Origin: Sideroxyarcus emersonii
GTDB lineage: Bacteria; Pseudomonadota; Gammaproteobacteria; Burkholderiales; Gallionellaceae
Direction of reading: 5' to 3'
DNA length: 64,000 nucleotides
NCBI RefSeq assembly: GCF_021654335.1
Contig: NZ_AP023423.1
Location: 466,001-530,000, forward strand
The position numbers and the translations under genes were made by a program. The notes under the pieces were generated by a model. The model saw only the letters and a list, made by a program, of their open reading frames with translations. It did not search any database and had not been told where the DNA came from. Positions 8,372 to 17,359 of the stretch are shown piece after piece. Position 1 is the first letter of the stretch; each line of letters opens with the position of its first letter.

Positions 8372-9154
8372 ATGATTCGTTCCCTGTGGATCGCCAAGAC
8401 CGGTATGGAAGCGCAGCAGACGCAGATGGATGTCATCTCGAACAACCTTGCGAACGTCGGCACCAACGGCTTCAAACGTTCGCGTGCGGTGTTCGAGGAC
8501 CTGCTGTACCAGAATATGCGCCAGCCGGGCGCACAGTCGTCGCAGCTGACCCAGATCCCGTCCGGCATGCAGGTCGGTACCGGGGTGCGACCCATCGCCG
8601 CCGAACGGCTGCAGACGCAGGGCAACCTGCAACAGACCAGCAACCAGCTGGATGTGGCGATCCAAGGGGCGGGTTTCTTCCAGGTATTGCTGCCCGACGG
8701 TACCACCGGCTATACCCGCGACGGTTCCTTCCAGACCAACAACCAGGGCCAGATCGTCACTTCCAACGGTTTCCCGCTGCAACCGTCGATCACCATTCCG
8801 GCCAATGCGACTTCGATCACCATCGGCCAGGATGGCGTGGTTTCGGTCACGCAGCCGGGTACGGCAACGGCGGTGCAGGTCGGCAGCATACAGCTGGCGA
8901 CATTCATCAACCCGACCGGCCTGGAAAGCATGGGACAGAACCTGTACCAGGAGACGGGTTCGTCGGGCGCCCCGCTGGCCAATGTGCCTGGCACCAACGG
9001 CACGGGTACCGTGAGCCAAGGCTATGTGGAGACCTCCAACGTCAACGTGGTGGAAGAACTGGTCAACATGATCCAGACGCAGCGTGCCTACGAGATGAAC
9101 TCCAAGGCAATCACCGTTTCGGACCAGATGCTGCAGAAACTGACACAGATGTAA
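8372..9154 (+). CDS. flgG: Flagellar distal rod protein FlgG
   Basis: A 260-residue distal rod protein, the usual length. It begins [16 protein letters not shown] and has the FlgG-specific motif [25 protein letters not shown] (the first Asn near residue 25). The C-terminus is [23 protein letters not shown] weak AAAAAGGA ribosome site precedes the ATG. It carries the FlgG-specific insert [11 protein letters not shown] that stiffens the distal rod relative to the hook. Confidence 0.97.
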   Translation: MIRSLWIAKTGMEAQQTQMDVISNNLANVGTNGFKRSRAVFEDLLYQNMRQPGAQSSQLTQIPSGMQVGTGVRPIAAERLQTQGNLQQTSNQLDVAIQGAGFFQVLLPDGTTGYTRDGSFQTNNQGQIVTSNGFPLQPSITIPANATSITIGQDGVVSVTQPGTATAVQVGSIQLATFINPTGLESMGQNLYQETGSSGAPLANVPGTNGTGTVSQGYVETSNVNVVEELVNMIQTQRAYEMNSKAITVSDQMLQKLTQM

Positions 9155-9166
9155 GTGAGGCACGCC

Positions 9167-9817
9167 ATGCGCAAGATCATTGGAATGATTAACCTGCTGT
9201 TGCTGGCGTCGTCGCTGGCGGCCTGTGTGCCATCGACCAGCATCAAGGACCCCCTGACCGCGCGTCCGGTGGAGCCGGCGGCGGCGGCAGACAACAAGGG
9301 GGCGATTTTCCAGGCCGGGGTGAACGACCGTCCGATGTTCGAGGATTATCGTCCGCATCGGGTCGGCGACGTGCTGATCATCAACATCGTCGAGGCGACA
9401 GCGGCTTCCGGCAAGTCCGGGCATGACGATACCAATACCGGCAGTCTGGCCATGACCGCCCCGGCTCTGGCCGGTGCGACGGGCGGCGTGACCGGCAGCA
9501 GCGGTGTCAAGTCGGGTAGTGCCAGCGACAGTTCCGGCAGCAATTCCTTCTCCGGTGCGATCACGGTGACGGTGATCGAGGTGTTGCCCAACGGCAATCT
9601 GCGCGTCGCCGGGGAAAAACAGGTGGCCATCAAGCTGTCCCAGGAATATGTGCGCTTCTCCGGCGTGGTGAATCCCATCACCATCAGCGGCAGCAATACC
9701 GTGCAATCGACCCAGGTGGCGGATGTGCATATCGAATACAAGGGGGCGAACAGTATCGATACGGCGTCGGTGTTCAGCATGTTCAACCGCATCTTCTACT
9801 CGATATTGCCGTTCTGA
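9167..9817 (+). CDS. flgH: Flagellar L-ring lipoprotein FlgH
   Basis: A 216-residue outer-membrane L-ring protein. I chose ATG 9167 over the in-frame GTG at 9155 because GTGAGG at 9155-9160 then serves as the ribosome site and the signal peptide starts properly. The lipobox LAAC puts the lipidated Cys at residue 20. Family motifs include DVLIINIVEATAASG near residue 65 and the C-terminal STQVADVHIEYKG. The glycine/serine-rich loop (residues 85-125) is normal for FlgH. It directly precedes flgI. Confidence 0.95.
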   Translation: MRKIIGMINLLLLASSLAACVPSTSIKDPLTARPVEPAAAADNKGAIFQAGVNDRPMFEDYRPHRVGDVLIINIVEATAASGKSGHDDTNTGSLAMTAPALAGATGGVTGSSGVKSGSASDSSGSNSFSGAITVTVIEVLPNGNLRVAGEKQVAIKLSQEYVRFSGVVNPITISGSNTVQSTQVADVHIEYKGANSIDTASVFSMFNRIFYSILPF

Positions 9818-9829
9818 CGAGGTGAAATC

Positions 9830-10936
9830 ATGAATATCAGATCGTTTCTGTTCGCCCTGCTGATGCTCGTTTCCATGAGTGCAGCGGCGGAGCGCATCAA
9901 AGACATTGCCACCGTGCTGGGCGTGCGCGAGAACCAGTTGATAGGCTACGGCCTGGTGGTCGGCCTGGACGGCAGCGGCGACATGACCATGCAGACGCCG
10001 TTCACGGTGCAAAGCATCACCAACATGCTGCTGCAGATGGGAGTCAACATGCCGCCGGGCAGCAGCAGCATCATGATGCTGAAGAACGTGGCCGCGGTGA
10101 CGGTGACGGCTTCGTTGCCGCCATTCTCGCGTCCCGGCCAGACCATCGACATCACGGTGTCGTCCATCGGCAACGCGAAAAGCCTGCGCGGCGGCACCTT
10201 GCTGATGACGCCGCTGAAAGGCGCAGACGGGCAGGTGTATGCCATGGCGCAGGGCAACATGCTGGTGAGCGGGGCGGGTGCCGCGGCAGCCGGTTCCAAG
10301 ACGCAGGTGAACCACCTGAGCGTGGGCCGCATCCCCGGCGGTGCGACGGTGGAACGTTCCGTGCCGACCGCTCTGGGCCAGGGCGAGTACGTCTATCTCG
10401 AATTGAACAATGCCGACTTCACCACGGCGATGCGTCTGGCGGAAGCGATCGATCACAACCTCGCGCCTGTCCAGGGAATCGCCATGGCCGTGGATGCGCG
10501 CACCATCCAGATCAAGGCGCCGGAAGGCGGCGCGCGCGTTGCCTTTATCTCGCAGATCGAGAATCTGGATGTCGATGTGGCGGCGGGCAGCGCCAAGGTC
10601 ATCGTCAATGCACGCACCGGCTCAGTGGTGATGAACCAGCATGTCTCGCTCGACGACTGCGCGGTCGCGCACGGCAACCTGACGGTGGTGGTCAATGCGG
10701 AGAATACGGTGAGCCAGCCCGCACCGCTTTCCCAGGGGCAGACTGCGGCCGTGACCAATGCCACGATCGAGATCAATGCCGACAAGGGCAACCTGCTGCG
10801 GCTGAAACGCGGCGTCGACCTGAACGATGTGGTCAAGGCGCTCAACTCCATCGGCGTGACCCCGCAGGACATGCTGGCGATCCTGCAGGCGATGAAGTCG
10901 GCGGGTGCTTTGCATGCCGACCTCGAGGTGATCTGA
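9830..10936 (+). CDS. flgI: Flagellar P-ring protein FlgI
   Basis: A 368-residue periplasmic P-ring protein with a Sec signal peptide (about residues 1-20, cleaved before ERIKDIA). Hallmarks are RENQLIGYGLVVGLDGSGD, INMPPG-like NMPPGSS, the long conserved VTASLPPFSRPGQTIDITVS, and the C-terminal LNSIGVTPQDMLAILQAMK. The length matches the family (about 365). The P ring anchors the rod in peptidoglycan and needs FlgA (3831-4514) for assembly. Confidence 0.97.
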   Translation: MNIRSFLFALLMLVSMSAAAERIKDIATVLGVRENQLIGYGLVVGLDGSGDMTMQTPFTVQSITNMLLQMGVNMPPGSSSIMMLKNVAAVTVTASLPPFSRPGQTIDITVSSIGNAKSLRGGTLLMTPLKGADGQVYAMAQGNMLVSGAGAAAAGSKTQVNHLSVGRIPGGATVERSVPTALGQGEYVYLELNNADFTTAMRLAEAIDHNLAPVQGIAMAVDARTIQIKAPEGGARVAFISQIENLDVDVAAGSAKVIVNARTGSVVMNQHVSLDDCAVAHGNLTVVVNAENTVSQPAPLSQGQTAAVTNATIEINADKGNLLRLKRGVDLNDVVKALNSIGVTPQDMLAILQAMKSAGALHADLEVI

Positions 10937-10946
10937 GGCTGCGGTC

Positions 10947-11777
10947 ATGGCGATCCCCGGTACCGACATCGGCAGTTTGGCGGCAGACAGCCAGAGCCTG
11001 GACAAGCTGCGCCTGCAGGCGAAACAGGCTCCCGATCAGGCGCTGAAGGCGGCGGCGCAGCAATTCGAGACGGTGTTCCTGAACATGATGCTGAAGAGCA
11101 TGCGGGATGCGACACCGCAGGATGGGGCGCTCGACAGCGAGCAGACCAAGATGTTCACCGGCATGCTCGACCAGCAACTGGCGCAGAACATGTCGGCGCG
11201 CGGCATCGGCCTGGCCGACCTCATGGTGAAACAGCTCAGTCGTACCCATTCCGGCAGCGCGCCGGCACCGGCAGCCACTTCAGCCGTGCCGGGGGCGGTG
11301 CCGTCTGCCTATCAAGGCGATGTCCAGCAGGCTTTCGTCGACAGGATGAAAGCGCCGGCCGAGCAGGCCAGCCGCAGCACCGGCATTCCGGCGCACCTGA
11401 TCCTTGGGCAGGCTGCGCTGGAAAGCGGCTGGGGCAAGCGCGAGATCAGGATGGCGGACGGCAGCAACAGCCACAACCTGTTCGGCATCAAGGCGGGCAA
11501 GGACTGGAACGGCAAGGTGGCGGAGGTGACCACCACCGAATACCACAACGGCGTGGCGAGCAAGCAGGTGGAGCGATTCCGTGCCTATGGCTCATATGCC
11601 GAATCGTTCCAGGACTACGCCAATCTGTTGAGCGGCAACCCGAGGTATGCCGGCGTGATCGGGCAGGGGGATGCCAGGATGTTCGCGCAGGGGTTGCAGC
11701 AAGCCGGCTATGCCACCGACCCTCGCTATGCCGACAAGCTGGCTGGAGTGATCGGCAGCGTCAGCGCGCGCGCCTAA
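10947..11777 (+). CDS. flgJ: Flagellar rod-cap protein and peptidoglycan hydrolase FlgJ
   Basis: A 276-residue two-domain protein. The N-terminal rod-binding domain (about residues 30-90) contains QFETVFLNMMLKSMRDA. The C-terminal glucosaminidase domain (GH73, about residues 125-276) contains GQAALESGWGKRE with the catalytic Glu, then HNLFGIKAG and FQDYANLLSGNPRYAG. It opens the murein so that the rod can pass. Its TAA stop is also the start of the -35 box of the flgKL sigma-28 promoter. Confidence 0.97.
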   Translation: MAIPGTDIGSLAADSQSLDKLRLQAKQAPDQALKAAAQQFETVFLNMMLKSMRDATPQDGALDSEQTKMFTGMLDQQLAQNMSARGIGLADLMVKQLSRTHSGSAPAPAATSAVPGAVPSAYQGDVQQAFVDRMKAPAEQASRSTGIPAHLILGQAALESGWGKREIRMADGSNSHNLFGIKAGKDWNGKVAEVTTTEYHNGVASKQVERFRAYGSYAESFQDYANLLSGNPRYAGVIGQGDARMFAQGLQQAGYATDPRYADKLAGVIGSVSARA

Positions 11778-11801
11778 AGTTTCTGATTATTGTGCCGATA
11801 C
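11775..11801 (+). promoter_or_regulatory. Sigma-28 (FliA) promoter of flgKL
   Basis: The -35 TAAAGTTT (11775-11782) is a perfect FliA box and begins inside the flgJ stop codon. An 11-base spacer and a -10 GCCGATAC (11794-11801) follow. This is 15 of 16 matches to TAAAGTTT-N11-GCCGATAA. The flgK ATG lies 39 bases downstream. It would make flgK and flgL late genes, separate from the upstream flgB-flgJ transcript. Confidence 0.9.
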
Positions 11802-11840
11802 CCATGGCGTGAAGTTGAATAAGGGCGGAAGGATCCGGAT

Positions 11841-13760
11841 ATGAGCATCTATGGTATTGCAGTGAGCGCGCTGAATGCGGCACAAGCGGGTCTCACGACG
11901 ACCTCGAACAACATCGCCAATGCCAACACGCCCGGCTATTCCCGCCAGCAGATCATCCAGGCTGCGATGCAGCCGCAGAACACGGGTTCGGGCTATCTGG
12001 GCCAGGGCGTCAATGTGACGACAGTGGTGCGGCGGTACGACCAGTTCCTGGGCGCGCAGGTGCTCGAAGCGCAGACGCAATCGTCCAGCCTGAATACGCA
12101 ACTGGGTCTGGCGCAGCAGGTGAGCAACCTGCTGGGAGGCACCAACGGCGGCATGACTCCATCGATGCAGGATTTCTTCACCGCGGTGAATGCCGTCGCC
12201 AATGCCCCGCAATCGGTCCCGGCGCGACAGACCATGATCGGCAGCGCACAGTCCCTGGTGAACGGTTTCCAGACCATGAACCAGAGCCTGAACCAGATCC
12301 GCGATGGATTGAACGGCCAGATCACTTCCAGCGTAGCCCAGATCAACAGCTATGCGACGCAGATCGCCTCGTTGAACGACAAGATCGTGCAGATGCAGGC
12401 CAACAACCCGAACCAGCCGCCCAACGATCTGCTGGATCAGCGCGACCAGCTGGTCAACCAGCTCAGTCAGCAGATACGCGTCTCCACCATCAAGCAGGGC
12501 AACGGTTCGATGGATGTGTTCATCGGCAACGGCCAGTCGCTGGTACTCGGCAACCAGACGACGACGCTGCAGGCAGTTCCCTCCACCACCGATCCCACTG
12601 CGCTCGAAGTCGCTTACACCAACAACGGCACCGTAAACCGGATCCAGCAGAGTTCGCTGCAGGGCGGCAGCCTGGGCGGATATATCAGTTTCCGCCAGAC
12701 CATGCTCGATCCGGCGATCAATGCGCTCGGTCGCATCGCGATGGGTTTCGCGAGCACCTTCAACCAGCAGCAACAGCAAGGTATCGACCTGAATGGTGCG
12801 CTCGGCACCAACATGTTCACCATGGCAGTGCCGCGCGTGACGGCGGCCACCACCAATGCCGGCAACGGCGTGATCGCTGCGACCGTCAGCAGTACCTCGG
12901 CGCTGACCGGCAACGATTACAGCGTTCAGTTCGACGGCACCAACTACAACGTTTACAACACCTCCAACAACAGCCTGGTGCAGTCGTTCACGCCGGCACA
13001 GATGGCTGCGGGCCAGACGGTGACGGGAACCGGCATCACGCTGCAGCTGACCAGCGGTGCCGCGACGGCGGGGGATTCGTTCCTCGTGCGTCCGACAGTG
13101 GACGGGGCGGGCAGTTTTGCCCTCAATATCACCGACCCGACCAAGATTGCAGCGGCGTCGCCGATCCGTTCCAATGCGCCGACCAGCAACCTGGGGACGG
13201 GCACCATCGCGGCGGCCACCGTGTCCGGCGGCGTGCCATTGAATGCGAACCTGCAGCAGCCGGTCACCCTCACATTCAACAACCCTCCCACGACCTTCAA
13301 CGTGACGGGCACGGGAACGGGAAATCCGACCAACGTGCCCTATACCCCGGGCGCGGCGATCACTTATAACGGCTGGACGACGCAGATCAGCGGCACGCCT
13401 GCCGCCGGCGATATCTTCACCGTCTCGCAGAACTTGAACGCCACCACCGACGGCAGCAACAGCCTGCTGATGGCGGCATTGCAGACCACCAACACCCTGG
13501 CAAACAACACGACCAGCTATCAGGGCGCCTATGGGCAGTTGATCGGCCAGATCGGCACCCAGACCAACCAGCTGACGGTGACCAGCCAGGCACAGACTAC
13601 CCTGTTGAACTCGGTGACCGCCTCGCAGCAGGCCGTTTCCGGCGTCAACCTGGACGAAGAGGCCGCGAACCTGGTGCGTTACCAGCAGGCATACCAGGCG
13701 GCAGGCAAGGCGATGCAGGTGGCGAACACCATGTTCGACACCATCCTGAATCTGAAGTAG
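11841..13760 (+). CDS. flgK: Hook-filament junction protein FlgK (HAP1)
   Basis: A 639-residue hook-associated protein. The N-terminus has the axial motif TTSNNIANANTPGYSRQ, and the C-terminus has GVNLDEEAANLVRYQQAYQAAGKAM. The FlgK coiled region (NQIRDGLNGQITSSVAQIN) and FIGNGQSLVLGNQ are also present. It is about 90 residues longer than E. coli FlgK (547). The extra length is a Thr/Asn-rich central domain (about residues 330-540). Variable domains here are common, being surface exposed. It is likely exported with help from FlgN and driven by the sigma-28 promoter upstream. Confidence 0.96.
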   Translation: MSIYGIAVSALNAAQAGLTTTSNNIANANTPGYSRQQIIQAAMQPQNTGSGYLGQGVNVTTVVRRYDQFLGAQVLEAQTQSSSLNTQLGLAQQVSNLLGGTNGGMTPSMQDFFTAVNAVANAPQSVPARQTMIGSAQSLVNGFQTMNQSLNQIRDGLNGQITSSVAQINSYATQIASLNDKIVQMQANNPNQPPNDLLDQRDQLVNQLSQQIRVSTIKQGNGSMDVFIGNGQSLVLGNQTTTLQAVPSTTDPTALEVAYTNNGTVNRIQQSSLQGGSLGGYISFRQTMLDPAINALGRIAMGFASTFNQQQQQGIDLNGALGTNMFTMAVPRVTAATTNAGNGVIAATVSSTSALTGNDYSVQFDGTNYNVYNTSNNSLVQSFTPAQMAAGQTVTGTGITLQLTSGAATAGDSFLVRPTVDGAGSFALNITDPTKIAAASPIRSNAPTSNLGTGTIAAATVSGGVPLNANLQQPVTLTFNNPPTTFNVTGTGTGNPTNVPYTPGAAITYNGWTTQISGTPAAGDIFTVSQNLNATTDGSNSLLMAALQTTNTLANNTTSYQGAYGQLIGQIGTQTNQLTVTSQAQTTLLNSVTASQQAVSGVNLDEEAANLVRYQQAYQAAGKAMQVANTMFDTILNLK

Positions 13761-13769
13761 GAGCGGATC

Positions 13770-14996
13770 ATGCGTATCAGTACCGGCACCATCTACAGCA
13801 CGAACGTCTCATACCTGGACAATCTCCAGGTACAGATCGCGCAAACGACGCAGCAGATCGCGTCCGGGCAAAGCATCCTGAACCCGGCCATGGATCCGGT
13901 CGGTGCGGCGCGCGCGACCGAACTGACGTTGTCCAATGCGACCACCACGCAATACGCGTCGAACAACACCGCTGCGACCAACACCCTGTCGCTTTCCGAC
14001 GGCATCCTGCAGAACGTGACCTCGCTGCTGCAGAGCGCGCACGATACCGCGATCACCGGAGCCAACGGGAATTCCTTGTCTGACGGGAACCGCCTGGCAT
14101 TGGCGAAGAGCCTGCAGGGAGCTTTGCAGGACTTGCTGGGGCTGGCCAACAGTACCGATGGCAACGGCAACTACCTGTATTCGGGGGGGCAGGGCAGCGT
14201 GCAGCCCTTCGTCAATACCGCCGCCGGTGTGGTCTACCAGGGCGACGACGTACAGCGCAAAATGCAGGTGGCGCCATCGCGCCAGATAGCCAGCAGCGAT
14301 TCGGGCGCCGATCTCTTCATGCGCATCCGCAACGGCAATGGAACGTTCCAGACGGGGCTCGCTGCCGGGAATACGGGTACCGGCACCATCAGCCAGGGCG
14401 TGGTGACCAATGCCGGCCTGTATAGCGGCAACAGCTATCAGGTCACCTTTGGCGCAGGCGGCACCACGTACAGCATCAAGGATGTCACGGCCGGGCCGCC
14501 GGGAGTCGCGGTCGCCGGACAGACCGGCGTGGCTTACGTGAGCGGGCAGGCCATCAGTTTCAACGGCATCCAGTTCAGCATCACCGGTACCCCGGCCGCA
14601 GGCGATACCTTCAACGTGACGCCCAGCAGCAACCAGAGTGTATTCGACACGCTCAACAAGCTCATCAATACGCTGAGCACGCCCTTGTCCGGGGCAACTG
14701 CGGCAACCGTGGCGGCAAACAGCCAGGCCATGAGCGATGGCATCAACGCGTTGACGCAGGATCTGAACAACGTGCTGGGCGTGCGCGCCACCATCGGTTC
14801 GCGGATGAACGAGCTGACCGCGTTGCAGTCCACCGATACCCAGCTGAGTCTGCAATACCAGCAGACACTCTCATCCATCCAGGATACCGATTACAACAAG
14901 GCCATCACCAACCTGTCGCAGCAGAAACTGGTGCTGCAAGCGGCGCAGCAATCGTTTGCGCAGGTATCCAAGCTGTCGCTGTTCAATTACCTCTAA
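13770..14996 (+). CDS. flgL: Hook-filament junction protein FlgL (HAP3)
   Basis: A 408-residue flagellin-like junction protein. The N-terminal flagellin domain includes QIASGQSILNPAMDPVGAAR, and the C-terminal domain includes GSRMNELTALQSTDTQLSLQ and the final helix LVLQAAQQSFAQVSKLSLFNYL. It is longer than E. coli FlgL (317) because of an inserted beta-rich domain near residues 190-290. It lies nine bases after flgK with a good GGAG ribosome site. A strong hairpin terminator follows at 15014-15044. Confidence 0.95.
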   Translation: MRISTGTIYSTNVSYLDNLQVQIAQTTQQIASGQSILNPAMDPVGAARATELTLSNATTTQYASNNTAATNTLSLSDGILQNVTSLLQSAHDTAITGANGNSLSDGNRLALAKSLQGALQDLLGLANSTDGNGNYLYSGGQGSVQPFVNTAAGVVYQGDDVQRKMQVAPSRQIASSDSGADLFMRIRNGNGTFQTGLAAGNTGTGTISQGVVTNAGLYSGNSYQVTFGAGGTTYSIKDVTAGPPGVAVAGQTGVAYVSGQAISFNGIQFSITGTPAAGDTFNVTPSSNQSVFDTLNKLINTLSTPLSGATAATVAANSQAMSDGINALTQDLNNVLGVRATIGSRMNELTALQSTDTQLSLQYQQTLSSIQDTDYNKAITNLSQQKLVLQAAQQSFAQVSKLSLFNYL

Positions 14997-15694
14997 TCGT
15001 TTTTGCCGGCATGAACGGCGTGCAGGCATGTCCTGCACGCCGTTGATATTTTTGGAGATCGGTGCGGCGTGAATGCCGGGACGAGCCGTTTTCCCCGACA
15101 GTTCTGCAGGAACGACTGCAGTGTCGGCGTGTTGCTTGCAGGCACATTCTGGCCCTGGGCGGCATTCATCGAATCGACCAGATTCTGGAAGCTGGTGTTC
15201 AGATTGCTCAGCGGGTCAGTGCCATTGCCCTGTGTGCCGGTCGAATTGGCCTGGCTGTTTGCCGATAACTGCTGCAGCAGGGTTTGCAGCTTGGCCGCCA
15301 ATTGCGAGCCATGCTTGCCTGTTGCGGAGATCGACTTGCTGCCGTCATTGTCGCCATCCGAATCTCCTCCACTGCCTTGGCCGCCATTGATCTGGCCCAG
15401 TGCGGCAAACAGGTTCTGCATGAATGCCTGCAACGCCGCTTGCGGATCAGTGGTGGATGAAGTTGTATTGGATGCCGATGTGCCGGCAGACGAGGTTGTC
15501 GAGTTGCCCGGCAGGCTTTGTCCTAATGCCTGTTCGATGGCGCTGAGGAAATTCGATTTGCCCGCCTTGCGGACCCCGCTGCTGCCATCGCTATCGCCGT
15601 CAGAGTCTGTCATGCCGACCTGCGGCGATGCAGCGGCTGTCTGTTGCAGATATGACGTGTTGCTCAAGCCAGAAATGTTGTTGATTGAACTCAT
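14993..15694 (-). CDS. Asp-rich, low-complexity protein with EF-hand-like loops, possibly truncated at its C-terminus
   Basis: A 233-residue unknown protein. ATG 15694 has GGAGAA upstream. The start MSSINNISGLSNTSYLQQ is Ser/Asn rich without a signal peptide. Two Asp-rich stretches (DSDGDSDGSSG near residues 31-41 and DSDGDNDGSKS near 118-128) resemble calcium-binding EF-hand loops. Between them are conserved-looking amphipathic parts (FLSAIEQALGQSLPG, QAALQAFMQNLFAALGQ, LQTLLQQLSAN). From memory, betaproteobacterial relatives of this architecture end in a short conserved tail. Here, after LQSFLQN, the frame instead runs through the flgL terminator stem with a Cys/Arg/His-rich tail unlike the rest. 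That suggests an eroded 3' end. Function unknown; export as an unconventional surface protein is a guess. Confidence 0.6.
   Translation of the reverse strand: MSSINNISGLSNTSYLQQTAAASPQVGMTDSDGDSDGSSGVRKAGKSNFLSAIEQALGQSLPGNSTTSSAGTSASNTTSSTTDPQAALQAFMQNLFAALGQINGGQGSGGDSDGDNDGSKSISATGKHGSQLAAKLQTLLQQLSANSQANSTGTQGNGTDPLSNLNTSFQNLVDSMNAAQGQNVPASNTPTLQSFLQNCRGKRLVPAFTPHRSPKISTACRTCLHAVHAGKND
15014..15044 (+). terminator. Terminator hairpin after flgL
   Basis: A perfect 13-base inverted repeat, AACGGCGTGCAGG with CCTGCACGCCGTT, surrounds a five-base loop (15027-15031). It starts 18 bases after the flgL stop and is followed by GATATTTTTGG, a short T run. The minus-strand gene 14993-15694 reads through the same stem. 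Confidence 0.8.
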
Positions 15695-15952
15695 GGTATT
15701 TCTCCGCAAAATTGAATGGGGAACTGGATTGCCGTGATTACCCAATGCAGGGAGTTTATCCCCGGTTCCATTGCTTTATTGGGTGGAACAGGATGAAGAA
15801 AATGCACTATTTCGGTCTTTTGCCGATGTCTGCACAGGCGGCATGATGCGCGCTGGAAGCAAAGTGGAGTGATGAACGGGTGCCGCCTCCAGCGGCTAGA
15901 ATATGCAAATGAAAAAACGGATGATGATTGACTCTACCCGGTTGCTGCTGTC

Positions 15953-17359
15953 ATGACCGAGCGGGAACGAACGGAAGCGGAAGCGCTGTTCTTCAGGGGC
16001 AACCTGTGCATGCAGAACGGCGACGATGCCGCCGCCGAAGCCTGCTTCAGGCAAGCCGTGCAGGTGGCGCCCGACTTTGCCGAGGCGTATGCCAATCTGG
16101 GGCTGTTGCTGGAACGGAAAGGCGATCTGGAAAACGCGGAAGCATGCTACTGGCGCTCCATCGCGCTCAACCCCGCCTATGCCGAGACCCACCTCAATCT
16201 CGGGGTGCTGTTGGCGCAGCGGAAGCGCTTCAGGGAAGCCGAGCTGGCCTATATGCAAGCGATCATGCTACGGCAGGATTCGCCTGTCGGCTGGTCGAAT
16301 CTGGGAGTGCTGTATGCCTGCACGAAACGCGAAGTAGAAGCGGAGCAATGTTATCGCACCGCGCTGTCCCTGGATGCCGCCTACAGCAAGGCCCGTTTCA
16401 ACCTGAGTTACCTGCTGCTGCGTCAGGGCCGGCTCGACGAGGGCTGGGAATGCCTGGGCGCGCGCAACTGGCTGCCCGCGTTCGCCGGTCAGCTCGACTG
16501 CCCTCCCTGGCAGGGCGAGCCGCTGCTCGGCAAATCGGTGCTGATCGGTTATGAAGCAGGCCACGGCGACATGATCCAGTTCTGCCGCTATGCGGCGGTA
16601 CTGAAGGAACTGGGGGCTGCATCGATCACCCTGGTTTGCCACCCGGCACTAAAGACGTTGTTCGCGTCCCTGGCGGAGGTGGATCGCGTAATTGCACTCG
16701 ACGAGCCGCTGCCCTCGTCCGGCTGGGATGTCTGGACGCTGCCGATGAGTATTCCGCGCTACTGCAAGACGCGTCTCGATTCCATTCCGGACAATATCCC
16801 CTACCTGCATGTTCCGGCCAGCCTCATCGAAAAATGGGGGGCGGTGATGCCGGGCGGCGGGCTGCGTGTCGGCCTAGTGTGGAAAGGCAATCCGAATTTC
16901 GAGAATGATGCCGAGCGCTCGCTGCTCTCGCTCGAACTGCTGGCTCCCCTGGGACGGGTGGCCGATGTGCAGCTGTACAGTTTGCAGAAAGGCGCAGGCG
17001 AGGACGAAGCGCTACAACCGCCCGCAGGCATGCGTCTCACCCCTCTCGGTTCGCAGCTGACCGACTTTGCCGATACCGCTGCAGCCGTGATGAATCTCGA
17101 CCTGGTCATCTGCGTCGACACCGCCGTCGCCCATCTCGCCGGTGCGCTGGGCAAGCCGTGCTGGGTGCTGTTGCCGGACTACAAGACGGACTGGCGCTGG
17201 CTGACCGGGCGCACCGATTCGCCGTGGTATCCGGGTGTCATGCGCCTCTTCCGCCAGCCCGTGACGGGCGGCTGGGATCCTGTCGTCGCCGACGTGGCGG
17301 TTGCGCTGGAACAGTGGAGACAGCAGCAGCTCATTCGGCCAGCGTCGGGTACAGCCTGA
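15953..17359 (+). CDS. TPR protein with GT9-like glycosyltransferase domain
   Basis: A 468-residue protein. Residues 5-165 hold about four to five tetratricopeptide repeats (AYANLGLLLERKGDLENAEA, THLNLGVLLAQRKRFREAEL, WSNLGVLYACTKREVEAEQC). Residues 185-450 resemble glycosyltransferase family 9 (heptosyltransferase-like), with GYEAGHGDMIQFCRYAAVL and the donor-side motif DLVICVDTAVAHLAGALGKP. TPR-GT9 proteins of this kind are frequent near flagellar genes and are thought to modify flagellin or surface glycans. The acceptor and donor here are unknown. No clear Shine-Dalgarno precedes the ATG, and a later start at 16013 is possible. The 3' end overlaps the convergent ABC permease by 29 bases. 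Confidence 0.82.
   Translation: MTERERTEAEALFFRGNLCMQNGDDAAAEACFRQAVQVAPDFAEAYANLGLLLERKGDLENAEACYWRSIALNPAYAETHLNLGVLLAQRKRFREAELAYMQAIMLRQDSPVGWSNLGVLYACTKREVEAEQCYRTALSLDAAYSKARFNLSYLLLRQGRLDEGWECLGARNWLPAFAGQLDCPPWQGEPLLGKSVLIGYEAGHGDMIQFCRYAAVLKELGAASITLVCHPALKTLFASLAEVDRVIALDEPLPSSGWDVWTLPMSIPRYCKTRLDSIPDNIPYLHVPASLIEKWGAVMPGGGLRVGLVWKGNPNFENDAERSLLSLELLAPLGRVADVQLYSLQKGAGEDEALQPPAGMRLTPLGSQLTDFADTAAAVMNLDLVICVDTAVAHLAGALGKPCWVLLPDYKTDWRWLTGRTDSPWYPGVMRLFRQPVTGGWDPVVADVAVALEQWRQQQLIRPASGTA

Noticed and set aside
9155..9166. A GTG start for flgH
   Set aside because: Using it would hide the GTGAGG ribosome site inside the gene and put four extra residues before a normal lipoprotein signal; ATG 9167 fits better.
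8354..10456. A 700-codon open frame on the minus strand
   Set aside because: It is antisense to flgG, flgH and flgI, low in domain signal and rich in His/Gly/Arg, so a shadow.
15695..15790. A possible sigma-28 site before the Asp-rich gene
   Set aside because: TAAAGC and GGGGATAA can be seen on the minus strand, but the spacing is four bases too short.
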